64,000 nt of DNA from Microvelia longipes. Lineage: Eukaryota; Arthropoda; Insecta; Hemiptera; Veliidae. Numbering within the stretch: the stretch's first letter is position 1; each line of letters opens with the position of its first letter. Position numbers and translations under genes: made by a program. The notes under the pieces are model-generated. The model was given only the letters and a program-made list of their open reading frames with translations, was not told where the DNA came from and did not search any database. Below are positions 36,601 to 49,800 of the stretch, one piece after another. The stretch is taken from NCBI GenBank assembly GCA_018340805.1, contig JACMZG010001911.1, positions 28,249,094 through 28,313,093 on the forward strand, read 5' to 3'.

Positions 36601-37910
36601 GTCCAAATGTTCAAGACCTACAGCAAACAGCAATTTATAAAATAAAAAAAGGTACAGAAGGCAAACCAATATTTTTAGTGCATTAAATGTTTATTATCTG
36701 TTCTCAATAGAACAGAATTTTTTCCCATCAGTCTCAAAGCTGTGTTTATTTCTTGTCTTTAAATAAATTTATGTCACTTTAAAAAAATGTATTTACATCC
36801 ATCTTAAAATTTTATATCAAATTCGACAACAAATTTTAGAAACATTTATTAAAGAGAGAACCAAGATTATAAACAAAAGGAAAACAGTTAAAAATATATT
36901 AAAAGAGTCTGGGTATTGGTACTGAAACTAAAAAAGACAGAGTGGCAAAAGATTTTTATTAAATGATGTGTTTCATTAATTTTATCCATAAAAATACATT
37001 TGAACTATGTAAATTTGCCTTATGCAGGATGTATCCACTTATGCACCAATCCACTAATGGATACATTAGTGGTTGGTGAATTAAAAAAAAAATTCAATCA
37101 AATATAAGGTAAAGTAAAAATCAAATAAAGCCATGATGAAACTTCATTAATTCACTTTTAGTTTAAGTACGTAAGTGGTGAAATTTTAATACTATTTATT
37201 TGTATTGTTTAAATTAATTTGTTAATTTAATGATTTTAAATCAAATTAATTATTATTATATAATTAATTTGTTATTTGTATTCTATACATGTATAAACCT
37301 TTATAAAATACAAATAACCTATTCCGTTATGTGATTAGAGTGATACTGTTAATTTAGAATAAAATAGAAATCTGTTATTTCTGCACAACCTTTAACCGGT
37401 AATAAGTTCTAATCACATCTTATAACAAACCTATCAGAGACAAGAAATTAATTAGAATCATTGAATAAAACATTCTGACTGTAGCTTACATTATCCAAAT
37501 AGTTAGTAGATAAAATAAAAACAAAATATTTCCAAATAATTATTACTGACTACAAATGTTGGTCCTTTAACAATAATTTAAAACATTGTATAAATCTAAT
37601 AAACTAGATAAAAGAAAATTGTTAAAAACAAATTTTAGGCACTCATTTCTTGTATAATTCTTTAACCGAGGAATTAAAGGGGATAAAGAAATTGAAGTGC
37701 ATATTTTATATACCAATAGTGTAATCAATTCATAGCGCTGTCTTATTCATAGTACTTATTCATAGTGTAATCAAACCTCAAAAGAAAAAATGAGAGAAAG
37801 GACTAATATAAAAAAACAAAAAATGATTGGATACCTAACTGTATAAAGAATTTTTGTACTGTACAAAATATTTAAGTACATAAAAACAAAATTATTAACA
37901 AAGACATTGT

Positions 37911-38013
37911 AGCGCTGAGGTCTGCATGCTGGGCGAATTTCCTTTGGAATGTTTGCTTTACTTGCACACTCATCTAGTTCTTCCTCATAGTCTAATCCTA
38001 ATGAACTTGTCAA
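37911..38013 (-). CDS. Unassigned exon-like stretch, 34 codons
   Basis: The minus strand encodes LTSSLGLDYEEELDECASK followed by ANIPKEIRPACRPQRYN, after which the frame turns into low-complexity AT-rich sequence. Third positions and amino-acid mix look coding, unlike the neighbourhood. Possible acceptors are 'gacaag' or 'ttcattag' upstream; a poor GT follows RYN. I recognise no family. Two cysteines are present. It could be one exon of a small gene, a 3' exon of an unseen gene, or a processed relic. Confidence 0.25.
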
Positions 38014-38084
38014 AGTAGTTTTCCATTTTATTGTAAATTTTGACAGTTAAGAAACTTTGTAAGAAAGTAACCTTACAAACATAT

Positions 38085-38138
38085 GCACACACACACACAC
38101 ACACACACACACAACATATATATATATATATATATATA
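38085..38138. repeat. (AC)n then (AT)n microsatellite
   Basis: Alternating AC from 38085 to 38113, then AT from 38115 to 38138. Confidence 0.95.
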
Positions 38139-38179
38139 AGTTTAACAACAATTTGTTTGTGATTAGGTATAAAGATTGA

Positions 38180-38240
38180 CTCCCCCCATGACGCCTATAC
38201 CATTAGCAAATGTTTTCCAAAGCAAATTCGATAAAAAGTA
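38180..38240 (+). repeat. SINE-tail fragment
   Basis: 'ccatgacgcctataccatta' is followed by 'ttccaaagcaaattcgataa', matching the tail of the tRNA-like repeat at 49200-49310 ('ccatgacgcctatcccatta', 'ttccaaaggaaattcgctaa'). Confidence 0.55.
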
Positions 38241-41200
38241 TCTTCAATTGAGTAATTAGTGTTTATATATTACTTTAAACCATATTATGGGTGGTTTAAA
38301 ACAAATATTTTAGGTACAAGCAATGTGAATTTTATGTCAAATACTCATTACATTTAAACAACCTAGCATTACTTATTCAGATACCGTACTGCTTTTAAGT
38401 ACAAAAAAATTACATGAGCTTGGTTTCCACATGTGCTGTGTGGAAAATTCTAAAGCCATGGCTTAAGAGTTTCGGTCAGCCTAAACTCGATAACAATAAC
38501 ATCATTTTCATATGTTACAAAGTATTTTATAACTGAAATAGATTCAACCAGATCTTAACCTCTACTCTACTGTTAAAAACAGAAATGATATTGGAGTGGA
38601 TTGAATCCATATTGAAACCTGAGCAAAACTTCTCATCCTAATGAAGTATTAAGAATACTTAGAAAATGTTAAAAAAGAAAACATAAAGCGCTCATTAAGT
38701 ATAACTTATTTTAGTACAAAGTTAATAATTAAATAAAAATTGTCAATTTACATGAGGGTCTAGGATTGTCCAGCGACTCAGTAATGTGGTTTAATCAAAT
38801 CCCTCAACAACCAAAAATATTTTTCTGATTACAAAGACCACTGAAGTGATTCAACATGAACCACTTAGTGGTTTTACTCCAGGATCTTGAATGAAAGGGA
38901 TCACGAGCTATGTAGATTTGCCATACAATAAAATAAACCCGTTAGGATAAAAAAATAGAGAATATTCCATTATAATGCATATGCCAAAAATAAACTGCAC
39001 ATGCTTGGTACTCAATACAATAATTAATACAATATGATACATACTAACTGTGGAAGTCTTAATTGTACAGGCAAACATACAAAAGGTTTCTTCTTGTAGG
39101 TTATAAAGAAATAATGACATGTTATATACTTTATTCTTCCTGCTACCACCTTATGTCTTAATGGTTTTACTAAAAATAATAAAGGATGGCAAATTAAATG
39201 TTTTATTTGGCCTGAAGTGTTAATATATGAACAAGTCATATCATTGTTATATAACCTGCATTTTGTGCTTTAAGCTATATCCATTCTAGGGAAGCTAAGT
39301 TTGCTCCAATTTCTATAACATTTATAGGTCCAGTAAAGTTCCTTTATCCAATCATTCCCTTTATTCAAGATCCTAGGCCAAACCTTTTTTTGGCAAATAA
39401 TCTCTCTTTGCCAGTGGCAAAATAAAAGCAGAGATATTTAACCTATACAGCACAAACATTAACCCCCAAAAAAGTTGATTCTTTAATTAAAAACCACTAA
39501 CTGAGAAGCTTCAACATATTAATATCTAAATAACAAAAAATATTGCTTTCACTGAAATATTTTGAACAAAATTACATTTAGGTAACATTAAGTACAATTA
39601 TTTCCTAAAAAATAAATACAACTTAAATTTTTGGTCTTTAATAAAAGGAACACAAAATTATGATATAAAAATAATAATACTGTTTTCAAATATTTACACA
39701 TGGAATTATTAACTTGGAATTATTAAAACATGCTTATAAAACTAATTTAACTTAATTATAAACAATAATTCTATACAGCTAAAAACCAACCATTCAAATA
39801 ATTCATTGATAGCACCCATATAATTTTATGTTAACTATTCTAAATAATCTTAATTTCTAAATTACAATGATGAAACATCGCTATGTTTTAATTCTTGAAA
39901 GGCAGGTACAAGAAAATTTTAAATAAAAAAAAGACAAAAACCATAAAGGTGTGTATGTTTTTTAGTTTTAAATAAATAAAAATGATTTACCCCCACAATC
40001 ATAGGTTTGCAGATTTAACATTTATCGTTATTTCTCTAAATTTGTCAATTAATGAGAAAGTAATGCTGCAAAGAAAGTTCAATTAAGATTCTATAAATTA
40101 GATACCGAAAATGCAATATTGTTTAGGGGTTTAGGGAAAGATATAATTTCTTTTTAAATGATAACAGTTAGCATTGCTAAAAAGGTATTAACTATAGATA
40201 ACTATAGAACAAGTTTTTAAAAATAAATAAGGGAATATAACTAATCCAATAGTTCAAATACCTCCTGTTAATGTACTTTTTAATATATCCATAGTTCTAA
40301 ACTCTAACACAAAGTTTAGATAGAGTTCATTTCTCCTAAACCAGCATTTTACCTTAATATTTAAGAATTAGATGGTTGCAGGTAGGATCTAAAGATGGTA
40401 AAGCACAAATGGTCTTTATTTTGCATGAATAAAAACCCAATAAATTGGCAAGAAGCATATAAATCAAGAATTAAGACATAGGGAATTCACAGTAAAATAT
40501 TTAAAATTAACCTTTACTAACAATTCTTTATAATCATTTGAATCTTATCTTCTAAACCCTAAATTATAAGTCGTACTAAATTACAAAAATTTAAAGCTCA
40601 ATTAAGGATCAAGGGAGCTTTAAAGCTTAAGAAAAACAATAAAGATAGAAGAAACCTAAATAAATCTTTTAAATTATTGCTCACAGAAAATTTTTGCTTA
40701 ATTTCCTTAATAATTTGAAATATTAATTAACAAAGTTCAAATATTTTTACTCGATGTAACATTAGTTCGAGAATTCTAACTCAATTTAACATATAACCTA
40801 TAAAATTACCTCTATTAAGCATTAATCATACATAATAGTGGCTTAAAAAATAATAAAAGAATAATTAAAAAAAAAAAACAGAAACATTTTTAATTTTATG
40901 AGTGGGTTTGATGGAGTGCAAGAAGAAATAAAATGATTATTCAAAATAATTTTAATAAATTGGACTTAGTTATACATATTATTCACCAACCTTGAAGGGC
41001 CACTATTATAAAAAAACATCCATTGTAAATCATACAATCATGCATTACTCGTAAAAGATCCAATTAAAACACAGATTGAAAATCTAAAAAACCAGTACTT
41101 CTAAGAACTGAAATGAATGCTTATAACTTCACATATTTATATTACCAATCATATTAAACGTAAATATTTTATACAATTATAAATAAAATACCATTTAAAT

Positions 41201-42381
41201 TCATAAAAAACCCTGTATCTAATGCTTTTACAGTAATTGTGTAGTGTGTTTAATTTAAATAATCTAATTTATTATTTATTTTATTTATTGTATATTTTAA
41301 ATTACATTGATCATATTTAGTAATTTATTACTTATAATCCTAACCATATATTTTTTAAGTAACGAGAATTATTGAAACATCAAGTGAAACATGTAGATTT
41401 TCTTCCTTTAGATAGCAAATTTATATGCACCTATATCATTAAAATATGAAATGTGGACCAAATCAAAGAGATTAACCTATAGAGGACGCATTTGCTTAGT
41501 TTAGCACAGTTATAATGGGTCTGGAAGTGTCCTATTTTTTCAGTGAACTATTAGAGGATTAATCTCACCATCACAACTAAACGTAGATTTTTTTTTAATT
41601 AAACAATAAACTAATTGGTTTATTCCTAACACATACCAGCTCATGTGACTGCTGAGTAAGCATGACAGTCATACATGTAACCAATTCAGCAGGAATTGGT
41701 CCCTCGTCAAGCTATGCTAAAAAAGGTTCCTTTTTTAGCCCTTCCTCTATTGGTTTAATCTTTTTTGACCGCTTTTATGAAATACAATGCATATTTCTGG
41801 ATTGATTCCATCAAAAGACTTACACAGCATTTAAAATTCCAACCCCACTCAACACTCATTCTAAAGATATGTTCATAACATTTTTTAAAACTATGATAAA
41901 GACAGTTGGTAAACAATGCTGCACTCCGCTCTACCAGAGCCCCATATGACGCCAACCTTTTTATCATAATTGCTTTACTACGTAACACAAAGTAAAATTT
42001 GTAAAAAGCAAAGCCTGTAGAAAGACCAAATTGAATGTTCGGTTACATAGTAACAGATTCTTGTTTGTTTTGACACATTAATTTTAATATAGATATTGTT
42101 GGACTTCTGACTGAGTGGCTAATTTTTTATTCTCAAGATTCTCTAGAAAGCCAACATTAGTTAGTCTAAAAATGGATAAGAACAGAATATATTTGCAATA
42201 GTTGCACTTTTCACAGTTAGTATATATAAGCCACCTAAGTATATACTGTCACAGGCAATGAAATAGATGAAATTTGTATCTGAAAATTGTGTATACAAAA
42301 CACAGTTAATATAAATTACTTTACTTATAAGATAAGTCTCAGCAATAATACTGTATGCAGTTCAAGATAAATAGAGGGGAT

Positions 42382-42683
42382 CATAGTGGTATATTACTAG
42401 AGAGGCTCTATTATTGGAATTGTGTAACATCGAAAAAGTAACCTGAACACCTTTGACTATTAAAATATTCAGTACAAAATTACAGTAACTTATGTACTAA
42501 AACATTTAAAATACAAAACAGAACACACACAATGTGTAAAACACAAAAGACAATTGATTTATTACAACCTTATCTCAATTTAAGAGGAGGTTTCAATTAG
42601 GTTACGCAGAGCCCCAAAAAGATGTTTCAAGCCTCTCAACACATTGAAATAGGATAAGCCTCCTTTAGTAATATATCTCTATG
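42382..42683. mobile_element. MITE-like element, family 2 copy 2 (302 bp)
   Basis: Ends pair imperfectly: 'catagtggtatattactaga' at 42382 and 'ctttagtaatatatctctat' ending near 42682. Inner sequence is the reverse complement of 25147-25440, including 'gcagagccccaaaaagat'. Confidence 0.7.
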
Positions 42684-42688
42684 GTGGG

Positions 42689-43146
42689 TACAAAGAGACT
42701 AAACTATTAGAGGGAGGATACAACAGTTCTTATCATTCCTTGGGTAGCTAGGTGCCGTTACGGTACATTGGTGACGTCATTTTTTTATTTTTAATAATAA
42801 TTACAATTTCACGTAAATATTACATTATTTTTCGACTGATTTGTTTTAAATTAAGTAAAATGAATTTAAAATAAGTTTTAATTATTATCTATTGCACGTA
42901 TTCTTTAATTGTCTGTGTTGAATAAAGTGGTTTAATGTGGCATCACTGAAAAATGTCTGCCGTTTGTAGAGTGCGTGCCTTAATAGGGGTTGTAGAGGGG
43001 TGGAGGAGTATCTAGTCTCTCTCTTGAGAGACTACAGTAGGGGTAAGTACAGTTACGGCACCTATGGAAACTGTCTCACTTCCAGACCCCTTATCACTGT
43101 GTTAATCGGGTTCTATACTCCCTCTAATAGTATTAGTCTCTTTGGG
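42689..43146. mobile_element. MITE-like element, family 3 (about 458 bp)
   Basis: Terminal inverted repeats 'caaagagactaaactattag' plus 'aggga' at 42693 and the complementary 'tagtattagtctctttg' ending near 43146. Inner inverted blocks 'taggtgccgttacggtac' (about 42750) and 'gtacagttacggcaccta' (about 43048) also pair. It is non-coding and begins a few bases after the preceding MITE. Confidence 0.7.
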
Positions 43147-43846
43147 GGGGTATGGTGTCACCATTAAATTGGGTCATTAATAAAATGGGAAACCTGTGAA
43201 ATTTGCTTAAATAATTTGTATGAGGGAAAACTGCCAAAAATATGAAAATAACAGGCTTATATGCTGACTTGGGGAATATTGGTAATGACCATTACACTAA
43301 CACTATTTACTTGTTGGCTTCTAGACCAAGAAGCAAACCAAAAATTGAAGAAATATGCAAAACTACACAGTTATTGCTTCTTATAGTTAGTTTTTAATTG
43401 AATGGAAAGGTATCAAGTTATGTTTTCAAAAATGCTGTTTTGACTTTAATAGAATAATCAGTCAAAACTATAAATACAATTGACTGGAAGTGATGAGGGA
43501 CTATAATGACTTATGCAGAATTATGCTATGTCGGCAGACACAAGTCAAGTCCACATTTATTGTAAGTAAACAATAGCAAAGGCAGAAACAGCAGAAATAA
43601 TAAAAAAGGGGTTTATATAATCAATCATTTAGACTCTAGAGTCTTTTGAATTCATGTTTGTTTTGTTTACAAAATATTTTTGATCCTTCCAACATATTTA
43701 CTATGCACAGTGATTTGCAGGGCTCTGGTTGTGGTCCAAAAAAAGAGAAGAAACAGAGAGACAATATATATTCTTAATTCCCACCTCTACCGCTGTCAAC
43801 TAACACTTAATGTCAAATTAACTTGAATAAGTTGACACAGATAATG

Positions 43847-43852
43847 TTTATT
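43847..43852 (-). terminator. Candidate polyadenylation signal of the Kidins220-like gene
   Basis: AATAAA on the minus strand, 48 nt past the stop codon. In such AT-rich DNA this is only a candidate. Confidence 0.3.
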
Positions 43853-43899
43853 GATTTTAGACTTTTTATATGATTAATACCTTAATATTGATATTAATG

Positions 43900-46800
43900 C
43901 TATACAGAAGTTTCAGGGTCATCCCAGCTAAGTGAATACTGTCTCCTTAAATTCCTAGGACTGGATGCATTACTATGAGGAGCTGAATCCAATCCTAAAG
44001 ACTCCAGGGAGCTGGGGGGACGAGTGAAATCCCTGGTCTCAATACCAGGAGGAGACTCGGGAGAACTGATGGAACTAACTAGGGGAGTACTTTCATCATC
44101 TGAGAGCTGGTCTACTGTAGGGGCTGTAACTCGGACAACCGGTGCTATACTACTCACATTAACAGACAAACCGCCCTGCAAAGTACACAAAAAATATCTT
44201 ATCACAAAAAAACAAAAAAAAAATCATCTCTTAAAGTAGAAGAAGAGAAATTTAGTTTCATATCTTAGTCTTATTACTCTTACTATGTACTAATTAAGTA
44301 TAAATGCCAACAAGGAATAAGTATATTTGTTCAATAACTGTTTAAAAATTTACAGTATTAAATAATAAAGTGATAACCAATAGTTTTAAATTACAGATAT
44401 GCAAGTAAGGGAATATCTTAGAGAAAACTATAAACAGTTTACACTGAAACAATATAGGTTATACCTTAATAATGACCTTACTAGCCTTCTTTAATTAAAG
44501 GACTGTATTTGACCATTTAATTCTACAAGACATAAGCACATTCAAAAATTTTTTAGCTAAATTTAAACAGGTCTTCTTCTTCAGATGAATCTTGGAAAAA
44601 AATCAAGTCCTATTGTAGATATAACGGGTTGGTTTTAAGAAAATTTAAATTGGGGTATTAAAAAAAATAAAAAAATACTTTTTTTTTTAAATTATCTTAC
44701 CAGCTCCAAGTCCACCAACACCACAACTATATCCAAGGCTAGAGTAGTTTTTTTTAGGTATTCAAGTTTAAAAAGTTGACCATTAAGCAGCAAATGGTAA
44801 CAAATAAGCTCCACATTTGACAGCTTGTTTTTAAGTAAAAAAAAATTATACCCAGTATAATAAGAAACTAAAAATAATTTCAACTAAAAAACCATTATTA
44901 GCACTGCTATTCAAATATTATACAATACAGTAACATGCCACCATTATACAATGAATAATACTTATTCATAAGTATTTTCATCTTTTAGTCAAAATAATCT
45001 TATTTGCGTTAAAACGATGTAATTTTAAATTCATTATTAATAAAAGTACAAAACCTCCAGTATTATTTAACAAATAGATATGAATAAATATTTAAACAAA
45101 CTTAAAGTAAATACTGATAGTATGAAATATTTAAATTGGAACAATGAATTTGTTAGTCAAATAAATATGCAAATCCAAGGAGTTCTTGAAGGTTTTTCTA
45201 AAATTTAAATGAGATAAACAATTTAAGATAATTAGCATGGATTATGTGTGTAAATATTACCAATGTTGAGATTCTTAACAAGAAAATACTCAGGTAGTTA
45301 GCAGTAGAAGCACAGTATACAGGTAAGTAAGTCATTTAGTATTAAATTAGTAAAGATTTGATATAAATTTGAAATATTTTTATTTTATAAGCCCATTGGT
45401 AATGAGATAAAATATTATATTAATATATGAAGGGCATATAATATTAAAAGAGTGAAAATATTAGTTTACACATTTAACTATAATTTATATTATTATAAAG
45501 TTTGATACAACTGGAAATTCTAAATTAAAATTAAATATGAAGTTAATTATTAATAATTAAAAATACTTCAGTTATTTCACCATGGATATTTTTTCATACT
45601 AAAGTAAGACTTATAAATAAGCTAAAGGATATTCACTAAAAGTTAAACTAACAATAATATTATCATTATTTGTCACTATGGTATACAATTTTTTTTTTTT
45701 AATTTTAATTGTCTAGGAAGCTGATTTTCTCAATGTTTGTAGACATGAGTATGCCTGGGGTCAGGCGAAATATAATCATTTAAAGAAGTAAGAAGTTGTT
45801 ATTCCAGTCCCATCCAGTGTCTTAAAAAAGTTTAAACTAACAATATTGATTCATCAATTGAAATAATTTTAAAACTTAATAAAACCTGACAAATTTACAG
45901 GTTTTCATGTATGTAGTTTGGTCCTCAAAAATTATTACTTCAAAAAATTAATTGAATAAGTTTTATTTTTCTTGTTGGCAAACAAAAAGGTGAGTATCAA
46001 ATAAAATACAGTACACAGGGAGCACAAAATAAAAATGGCAATAGAGAAGGGGAAGGTTATACATATACATTCCAACAGAAAGCTTCATATCGACTACAGT
46101 TCAATTATCCAGTAAGTTTTTTGCAATACCTGTTGACTTACCCAATGGAAAACTGAGAGATTTTTTTAAGTCTACCAGGTTAATTTTATTAAATAATTTA
46201 TCCATATAAATTATACAATTGGCATAAACCCAAATTTTTGAAATACAAGTTATTTTTTAAGTGAATTTGCCACCAAAGCAATCAATTGATAACCTTCGGT
46301 TGCAATATAAAACAACCCCATTAAAACCTAATTAAGATATCTACATAAATACATTAAGAGGATGATGTTTCAAGTTGAAAAACATAATAGCCACAAGTAA
46401 CACCAAAAAAGTTACATTTTAAGTAATACTCAGTGTAAAGTCAGTATACAAGAAAGTAATGTTCAAGTGCAAACTTAAAATAGTTGACAATTACTTTTTG
46501 AGATGTTTTTGAGCACATTTTGTTATAAGCTTTACAGATAAATTATTTTTTTAAAAAACTGATTAACTTAAAGCAAATTGTCTCTGCTTTCCCAGGGATT
46601 AAATTATGTTGATTCTAATAATAATTCTAGAGCCACAATTAACGATTTTAAAAGAGTAAGCATGACAGGTACTGAAAAATTATTAAAATTGACTTTGTAA
46701 GAGAACATTTGAGAATTGGACCATTGTTAAAATAAAATTTGTTGTTGAAAATGGCCTATAAACCCACTTCCTATGGTATTATCGCTTTTTTATGCTCCTT

Positions 46801-49800
46801 GTATATCGTAATATAACAAAATAATAATTCTATTGATTGTAATAATAAACAAAAAAATTGGCACTAAAATTATTTACAAATAGTGTATGTTCCTTGTCAA
46901 ACACTTAGAGAAAATGTAATTATTTTTAATAGCATTTAAAATTTTGATGCTAATTATAAAAATATAAATACTATACCATTTATTCAAGTATAAATATAAT
47001 ATAATATAAATACTATCATTAAATAATTTATTTTTACCATGAAAATTCACTAAAATAGATTGAAAGGTCTGATAAATAAAAATGCTAAAAAAGTACAATA
47101 AAATAAAGAGAAGATAAATAAAAGAATGGACTCACAGCATTGTTATGATTAGAGTGTTCATCAACAGAGTGAGACCTCGGTGCTGAAGCACTCTGTATAG
47201 ATCGAGTGACACTAGCCGGGCTGCCATCTCCTACATAGCTAAGCAGAAGAGATGTAGACGATGGTCTTGCTACTCTGCTAGTGTTGTTACTTTTAGTCTT
47301 CTCATTCAGTAACTGGACAGTAAGAAATAGTTATTTATGTGCCAAGGTAGTAAACAATGCTATAATTTCCCTGAGTAGTTAATTGGTTCCTAAGGCAAAA
47401 GCCGAGGGAATCAAAGCATTTAACTCCCTAGGGAAAGCCAAGGGATTTATGTGTTTAACTCCCGAGACAAAGCCGAGGGAGGTAATTGCAAGAGAAAAAT
47501 AGCAATTCACTCCATGGCAAACAAGATTTTATCTCCAGACGTTGACATAATTTAATTATTGTTATATTCTTATTTTCATACGTTTAGTAGTATTCTTTTT
47601 CAAAATATGTTGTGTTTTATTTTAAATTTTCTGAATAAACATTCAGAAGTACAAACTACATGATTTTATTTGGACGTGCTGCCCCTCCAAAAAACAACTT
47701 CTTTTGACCTAAAACAGATTTTGAGCCAACAATTTTTTGTTTGTTTAGGCCTCCCTCATAAATTTCTGGGGTGCTGCCCAATGTGAAAAGTATTACCAAA
47801 ATTGGATTTAGAGAATAGCACACCCAAAAATGGATTTGATTGGCTTTATAATTGGAAAAACTTTTCTCTTTTGGGAGTGAAACATGTTTCTTGACTCCAT
47901 AAAAACTAGTCAACAAACTTCATTATACACTGTCTGGAGATAAAAGTAATTTAAAGTAAGAAATGAACTTTCATTTTTATAGTAAGAAACAAAAAAAAAG
48001 TTAAAATACCAGAAGAAAATGTAAACATGTACTTTTAAATGTGAACATATAATAGCTTAAGATAGAATATTCTGTAGCCATAATTTTTAGCTTTATTACA
48101 AAATTTCAATTTATCAAATTAATTGTAAAGGATAGTGCAAAACATTTTAAACAAATAAATTCAAAAGAGTGTTTCATGGTCAAAAACATGAAAAATTTAG
48201 GAATATTATTGGAAATGCTTTGAAATAATATTTTATGATGAGAAACTAAATAAAGGAATGATTTTGTAACAAATTGTCCTGATAAACTGTGATGATGGAT
48301 TGGAAGGGGTCAGTATCATGGTGGTGACTTTATCCCCCCCCCCCCTAAAGTAAACAGACTCATAGTAACAAAAATGTTGGTAGACCTGAGTTAAGCCAAC
48401 ATTTTTTTTAATATATTTTTTTTATCTATTTCACCTTGATATTGAGGCACAAAAATTATATAAAGTTATTGACTAAAGATAGTTTTTACAAATTTATCTG
48501 AACATGAAAGGTTTGAATAGTGTCCAATGTTACGTGTTCTTAAATGCACCACTAGAAACCATATTTCCGAGGCAAAGTTGAAGAAAGCAAACAGTAAAAA
48601 TGATGATAGCTAAATATAACTTACAGAAGTAGAGGAATCATTTCTTCTTCTCGACAATACAGGTGTGTCACCAGCTCCTACAGAGCTACCAGTACTCTGA
48701 GAGTCATATGTTATAGCTGTCCACTGGTTCTGCTGCAGAGGTGAATTCTAATAAAGAACAAACAGGTAAGTTGATAATATCATTAATTTATTTTAGCAAA
48801 TTTTCATAATGAAAATAATGCTTATGATTTGTTCGGATGACGGAAGTTGAGAGGGAGATCAATTCCGTTTGGATTCCTGACACGTAACGAATAGTTACAG
48901 TAACAAATACAAGATAAATTAATAAAACACCTAAACTGTTTTGTCAGCATTTATTCTCAGAACACAATTTCAACATTTTTAGAACTTTACAAAACAGCTG
49001 TGTCTTTGAATAAAACTAAAAAAACACAAACTTATAATGATCTTATAAATAGAAATACAAAGAAGAAAGAATAGGTAAGTCACCTGGAGTATAATCATAT
49101 CTGTTTCTTCATTCACACTATTGACACTGTGAGCACTCGATTGACTGGAGGTTCTTCTTCTAAAGTTTATAACTCTTGGATCTAAACATAAAGGATTTCG
49201 TCATTAAGGACCTCTGAAACGGATTTGTGTCGTGGTCCGAGGTTCGAATTCCGCCATGACGCCTATCCCATTAGGCGAATTTCCAAAGGAAATTCGCTAA
49301 AAATCAATATATTACTGATGAGACAACAATATTTGACAGAAGATTATGGAAAAATACATCCTGATAAGGTTTACGTAAACTTCTAGGTGAACCAAAGATT
49401 ATGAAGTAAGTTTGATATACTATTTAATCTTTAAGGTACACTAAGGTTCCACTTTTCCCTTAGCACATGAGAATATAAAATACACATTATAAACACACAC
49501 CTACCCCTACTCCATACCTCATAGGCATCATTATTTTCTATTGAAATTTGCTAATATAGACAACATATAACCCAGTATACATTATGTTTTAGTAAAAAAA
49601 AAACAAGTACAGGGTATTTCGGAACTTTGCATATATCGGATTCTCTATGCTGAATGCTCATCCTCCCTACTTCGGACTCGCTTCACTTGTCCTCAGATAG
49701 TAAATACATCTGTTTCATTCCAGCAATCACCATTCCAGGCACCAAACAAGTTCAATGCTACTTAACTTTTATGAACCAACACATCATGGATGTACTTGGT

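Larger units (their letters stand above)
33393..43899. other. Gene-poor region between DH44-like gene and Kidins220-like gene
   Basis: AT-rich with few features: a GC-richer, possibly repeat-derived patch (35180-35345); an unexplained exon-like stretch on the minus strand (37911-38013); AC/AT microsatellites (38085-38138); a SINE-tail piece (38180-38240); and two adjoining MITEs (42382-43146). The low end of the Kidins220-like 3' UTR and any shared 3' exon of the DH44-like gene should also be here, but neither can be delimited. Confidence 0.55.

Noticed and set aside
47656..47916. Host gene on the minus strand
   Set aside because: The frame lies inside the inverted termini of a transposon relic and has no recognised domain.
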